Source: Oscillospiraceae bacterium
GTDB taxonomy: Bacteria > Bacillota > Clostridia > Oscillospirales > Oscillospiraceae
Reading direction: 5' to 3'
Assembly (NCBI GenBank): GCA_031255955.1
Contig: JAIRRO010000101.1
Location: forward strand, 1 to 8,363
Length of the DNA: 8,363 nt
A model generated the notes under the pieces. The model did not search any database. It saw nothing but the letters and a program-made list of their open reading frames with translations, and was not told the DNA's origin. Position numbers and translations under genes: made by a program. Shown here piece after piece: positions 6,379-8,363 of the stretch; the stretch's first letter is position 1, and each line of letters opens with the position of its first letter.

Positions 6379-7371
6379 ATGGCGCTTACACCGAAGGAAA
6401 ATTATCTGCGTATGCTGCGCCACGAGCCGTATGAATACGTGCCTTCTATGATGGAGCCGTATATGACGGGCGTGACGGACGAGCTTTTAACGCCGCAAAT
6501 GGCGCCCGACGGACCCATCGTCACGGGGCTGGGCGTCACATATGTCGGCAGCCCGGATAACGGCTTCGGCGCGATGCCGCAGCCGGGAAATGTCCTGCTG
6601 GACGACATTTCTAAGTGGCGCGACGTCGTAAGGCTCCCCGATTTATCCCGGCGTGATAAGGCGGCGTATTACAAAGAGCGCTCAAAGCACGTCGATCGCA
6701 CGCAAACGGCGGTTGTCACGGACGGCGGGGACTATTTTCTGACGCTTGTCTCTCTGATGGGGTTTGAGGGCGCGCTATTGGCAATGCACGAGGACCCGGA
6801 GGAAGTTATCGCCCTGCTTACGCATATCTCAACGTTTTATGTTGAGGTGATGAAGGACATTTTTTATCACGTGAAGCCGGACGTGTATATTCTGATGGAC
6901 GACGACTGCGCCTATCGCGCGCCGTTCTTTTCGCTTGAAATGTACCGCGAAATATTCAAGCCGTTTCACAAGCTTCACGCCGACATCGCGCTTGAAAACG
7001 GCGCGTTTATCAACCGGCACGACTGCGGAAAAAGCGAGCAGTACATCGACGACTGGCTGGAGCTTGGCGTGCGCGAATGGAACCCCGCGCAAATCAGCAA
7101 CGACTGCAAGCGCATAAAGCGCGAATACTGCGGCAGGCTGGTTCTCAGCGGCTGCTGGGATTCGCAAGGCGAGCTGGGCAGCAAATTCGTCGATAAGCAA
7201 AAGCTCAAGGACGCGCTTGTGGAATATGTCGATACCTTTGCGCCCGGCGGCGATTTCACCTTCAGCGCAATGGCGGGCGGCATGGGCGACACCTCGCCCG
7301 AGGCGGAGGAACGCCGCGAAATTGTCCGTGAATTCTTCTTTGACTACGCGCGCTCTAAAATTCCATATTAA
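6379..7371 (+). CDS. Uroporphyrinogen decarboxylase-superfamily protein, methyltransferase-like
   Basis: This 330-aa cytoplasmic protein has the UroD/MtaA TIM-barrel fold signature: an N-terminal 'TPKENYLRMLRHEPYEYVP' segment, a central MDDDCAYRAPFFSLEMYREI (about 173-192), and the HxCG motif HDCG at 214-217 followed by WLELGVREWNP. H214 and C216 match the first two zinc ligands of cobamide-dependent methyltransferases such as MtaA/MtbA. The third ligand, usually a GC near the C-terminus, is not evident: the matching region (about 295-305) reads FSAMAGGMGDT, although C259 (LSGCWDSQG) is a candidate. It lacks the arginine-rich N-terminal motif of true HemE, so haem synthesis is unlikely. Family members serve anaerobic O-demethylation or methyl transfer to a corrinoid protein; no corrinoid protein or activator gene is in the window. 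The gene starts two bases after the ene-reductase stop, with AAGGGGG eight bases before the ATG. Confidence 0.85.
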   Translation: MALTPKENYLRMLRHEPYEYVPSMMEPYMTGVTDELLTPQMAPDGPIVTGLGVTYVGSPDNGFGAMPQPGNVLLDDISKWRDVVRLPDLSRRDKAAYYKERSKHVDRTQTAVVTDGGDYFLTLVSLMGFEGALLAMHEDPEEVIALLTHISTFYVEVMKDIFYHVKPDVYILMDDDCAYRAPFFSLEMYREIFKPFHKLHADIALENGAFINRHDCGKSEQYIDDWLELGVREWNPAQISNDCKRIKREYCGRLVLSGCWDSQGELGSKFVDKQKLKDALVEYVDTFAPGGDFTFSAMAGGMGDTSPEAEERREIVREFFFDYARSKIPY

Positions 7372-7398
7372 AAATTCCGTCTGAAAGGACACATAAAT

Positions 7399-8363
7399 AT
7401 GAATAAAACGCTAAACTACGGCGGCACCCCCGCGGCGTGGCCGTATGAGATTAAATACGGCGAGGAAACCCGCGTCGAAACGGATGTGCTTGTTATCGGA
7501 GCCGGCGTCGCGGGGGCGATGGCTGGCATAATGGCTGCCCGGCGCGGTGTGCGCGTCGCCGTCGTGGACAAATCGCCCGTAAACATCAGCGGCAGCGGCG
7601 GCGCGGGACTTGACCACTATCTTGACTGCTTCAGCAATCCGGACTGCGCGCTCACCGTCGAGGACGTTATGGCGGAGCCGTCTGAAGAAAACTATTTTAT
7701 GCCGAAGCGCGACCACCGCGCGTATATCCATATGAAGGGCGCGTGGGATAACCTCTTGGAGCTTGAAAAGCTCGGACTGCACTTCCGCGACGAGGAGGAC
7801 GAATTCAAGGGCGCGCCGTTCCGCGACGAGAACACAAAAATAATGTACGCCTACGACTACAAAACGCGCTCCTCTATACGTCTGCGCGGTGGCAACAACA
7901 TCAAAAAGATCCTGCGCGACGGTCTTGCCAAGGAGCCGACCGCCACCCTTTACGAGCGCGTTATGATAACAAGCCTTCTCACGGAGGATGGTAAGCCCGG
8001 CGGACGGATAACAGGCGCGACGGGTATAAACGAGCAAACGGGCGAGTTTTATGTGTTCAGCGCGCGCTGCGCGATAATCAGCACGGCAGGGGTATCGATG
8101 CAGGGCACCCAGACGTGGACGTTCAACTCCGAAATGTTCGGCAACGGCTATCGCGCCGACCCGCGCAACACGGGCGACGGCGTCGCGATGGCTTGGAACG
8201 CCGGCGCGGAGTTGCACGAGGAACACGGCTTCGGGCAAACGATGATGACGGGACCCTTCGGCTGGCCATGGTACGGCATCGGCAATCCCGATAACACGTG
8301 GCACCCCTGCACGATAGTTGATAATCAGGGTAAGGTTATCCCGTGGGTGGATTCGCAGGGCAA
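7399..8363 (+). CDS. FAD-dependent oxidoreductase, fumarate reductase/AprA superfamily (N-terminal part)
   Basis: The ATG at 7399 follows AAAGGA (7384-7389) at nine bases, and the frame stays open to the right edge, giving 321 residues of an incomplete gene. The dinucleotide fold is at residues 30-57: DVLVIGAGVAG with GAGVAG at 34-39 and the acidic D57 that binds the FAD ribose. SGSGGAGLDHY (64-74) matches the flavin-contacting loop after it. A late NTGDGVAMAWNAGAEL (257-272) is the second FAD signature of the fumarate reductase/succinate dehydrogenase flavoprotein superfamily. The WPYEIKYG start and GAGLDHY loop recall AprA-like members, which often pair with a small ferredoxin-type subunit; such a gene could follow beyond the window. 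The substrate-binding and catalytic C-terminal part is not included, so the reaction cannot be assigned. It lies 27 bases after the UroD-like gene and probably supplies a dehydrogenation or reduction step in the same pathway. Confidence 0.88.
   Translation, partial: MNKTLNYGGTPAAWPYEIKYGEETRVETDVLVIGAGVAGAMAGIMAARRGVRVAVVDKSPVNISGSGGAGLDHYLDCFSNPDCALTVEDVMAEPSEENYFMPKRDHRAYIHMKGAWDNLLELEKLGLHFRDEEDEFKGAPFRDENTKIMYAYDYKTRSSIRLRGGNNIKKILRDGLAKEPTATLYERVMITSLLTEDGKPGGRITGATGINEQTGEFYVFSARCAIISTAGVSMQGTQTWTFNSEMFGNGYRADPRNTGDGVAMAWNAGAELHEEHGFGQTMMTGPFGWPWYGIGNPDNTWHPCTIVDNQGKVIPWVDSQG

Noticed and set aside
6379..7371. Haem-biosynthesis HemE
   Set aside because: The N-terminal arginine-containing motif of HemE is missing and the HxCG metal motif of methyltransferase-like members is present.
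7411..8304. Long minus-strand open frame (297 codons) opposite the flavoprotein
   Set aside because: It lies fully antisense to a convincing FAD-binding gene, has no recognisable domain, and is explained by GC-rich codon structure.
1..8363. CRISPR array, tRNA, rRNA or insertion-sequence ends
   Set aside because: No regularly spaced repeats, tRNA-like fold or terminal inverted repeats were seen on reading either strand.

Overview
The window looks like a chromosomal segment of an anaerobic, fairly GC-rich Bacillota (class Clostridia-like) bacterium. This is inferred from strong GGAGGTG-type ribosome binding sites, tightly packed overlapping genes, a split short-chain chromate-transporter pair, and an FMN/Fe-S/FAD ene-reductase of the kind found in anaerobes. 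No rRNA, tRNA, IS element or CRISPR array was seen, so the taxonomic call is tentative.

Layout. (1) Positions 3-167 (+) are the tail of a gene entering from the left; its end resembles the C-terminus of Rpn/PD-(D/E)XK transposase-family nucleases. (2) Positions 197-1272 (-) hold two translationally coupled half-size CHR-family transporter genes (ATGA overlap) behind a well-formed promoter at 1303-1331. (3) Positions 1273-1553 are a divergent intergenic region with one near-consensus promoter for each direction. (4) From 1554 to the right edge runs a single tightly packed (+) operon of at least six genes, with the largest gap only 27 nt. The genes are: a 662-aa membrane protein with a linalool dehydratase/isomerase (Ldi)-like domain; an uncatalogued-looking 49-aa membrane microprotein; a 241-aa four-helix membrane protein of unknown function; a 666-aa FadH/BaiCD-like ene-reductase; a 330-aa uroporphyrinogen-decarboxylase-superfamily protein of the methyltransferase-like type; and the first 321 residues of an FAD flavoprotein of the fumarate reductase/AprA superfamily.

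How they may work together. The operon combines a putative (de)hydratase/isomerase anchored in the membrane, a flavin/Fe-S reductase for conjugated C=C bonds, a second flavoprotein redox enzyme and a possible methyl-transfer or decarboxylase-fold enzyme. This is the toolkit expected for anaerobic conversion of a hydrophobic unsaturated compound such as a terpenoid, steroid-like or aromatic ether molecule. That pathway is an inference from gene content. The substrate cannot be read from the sequence, and several diagnostic residues differ from the characterised relatives (His to Trp in the Ldi domain, Tyr to Asn and altered Cys spacing in the ene-reductase, an apparently missing third zinc ligand in the UroD-like protein).
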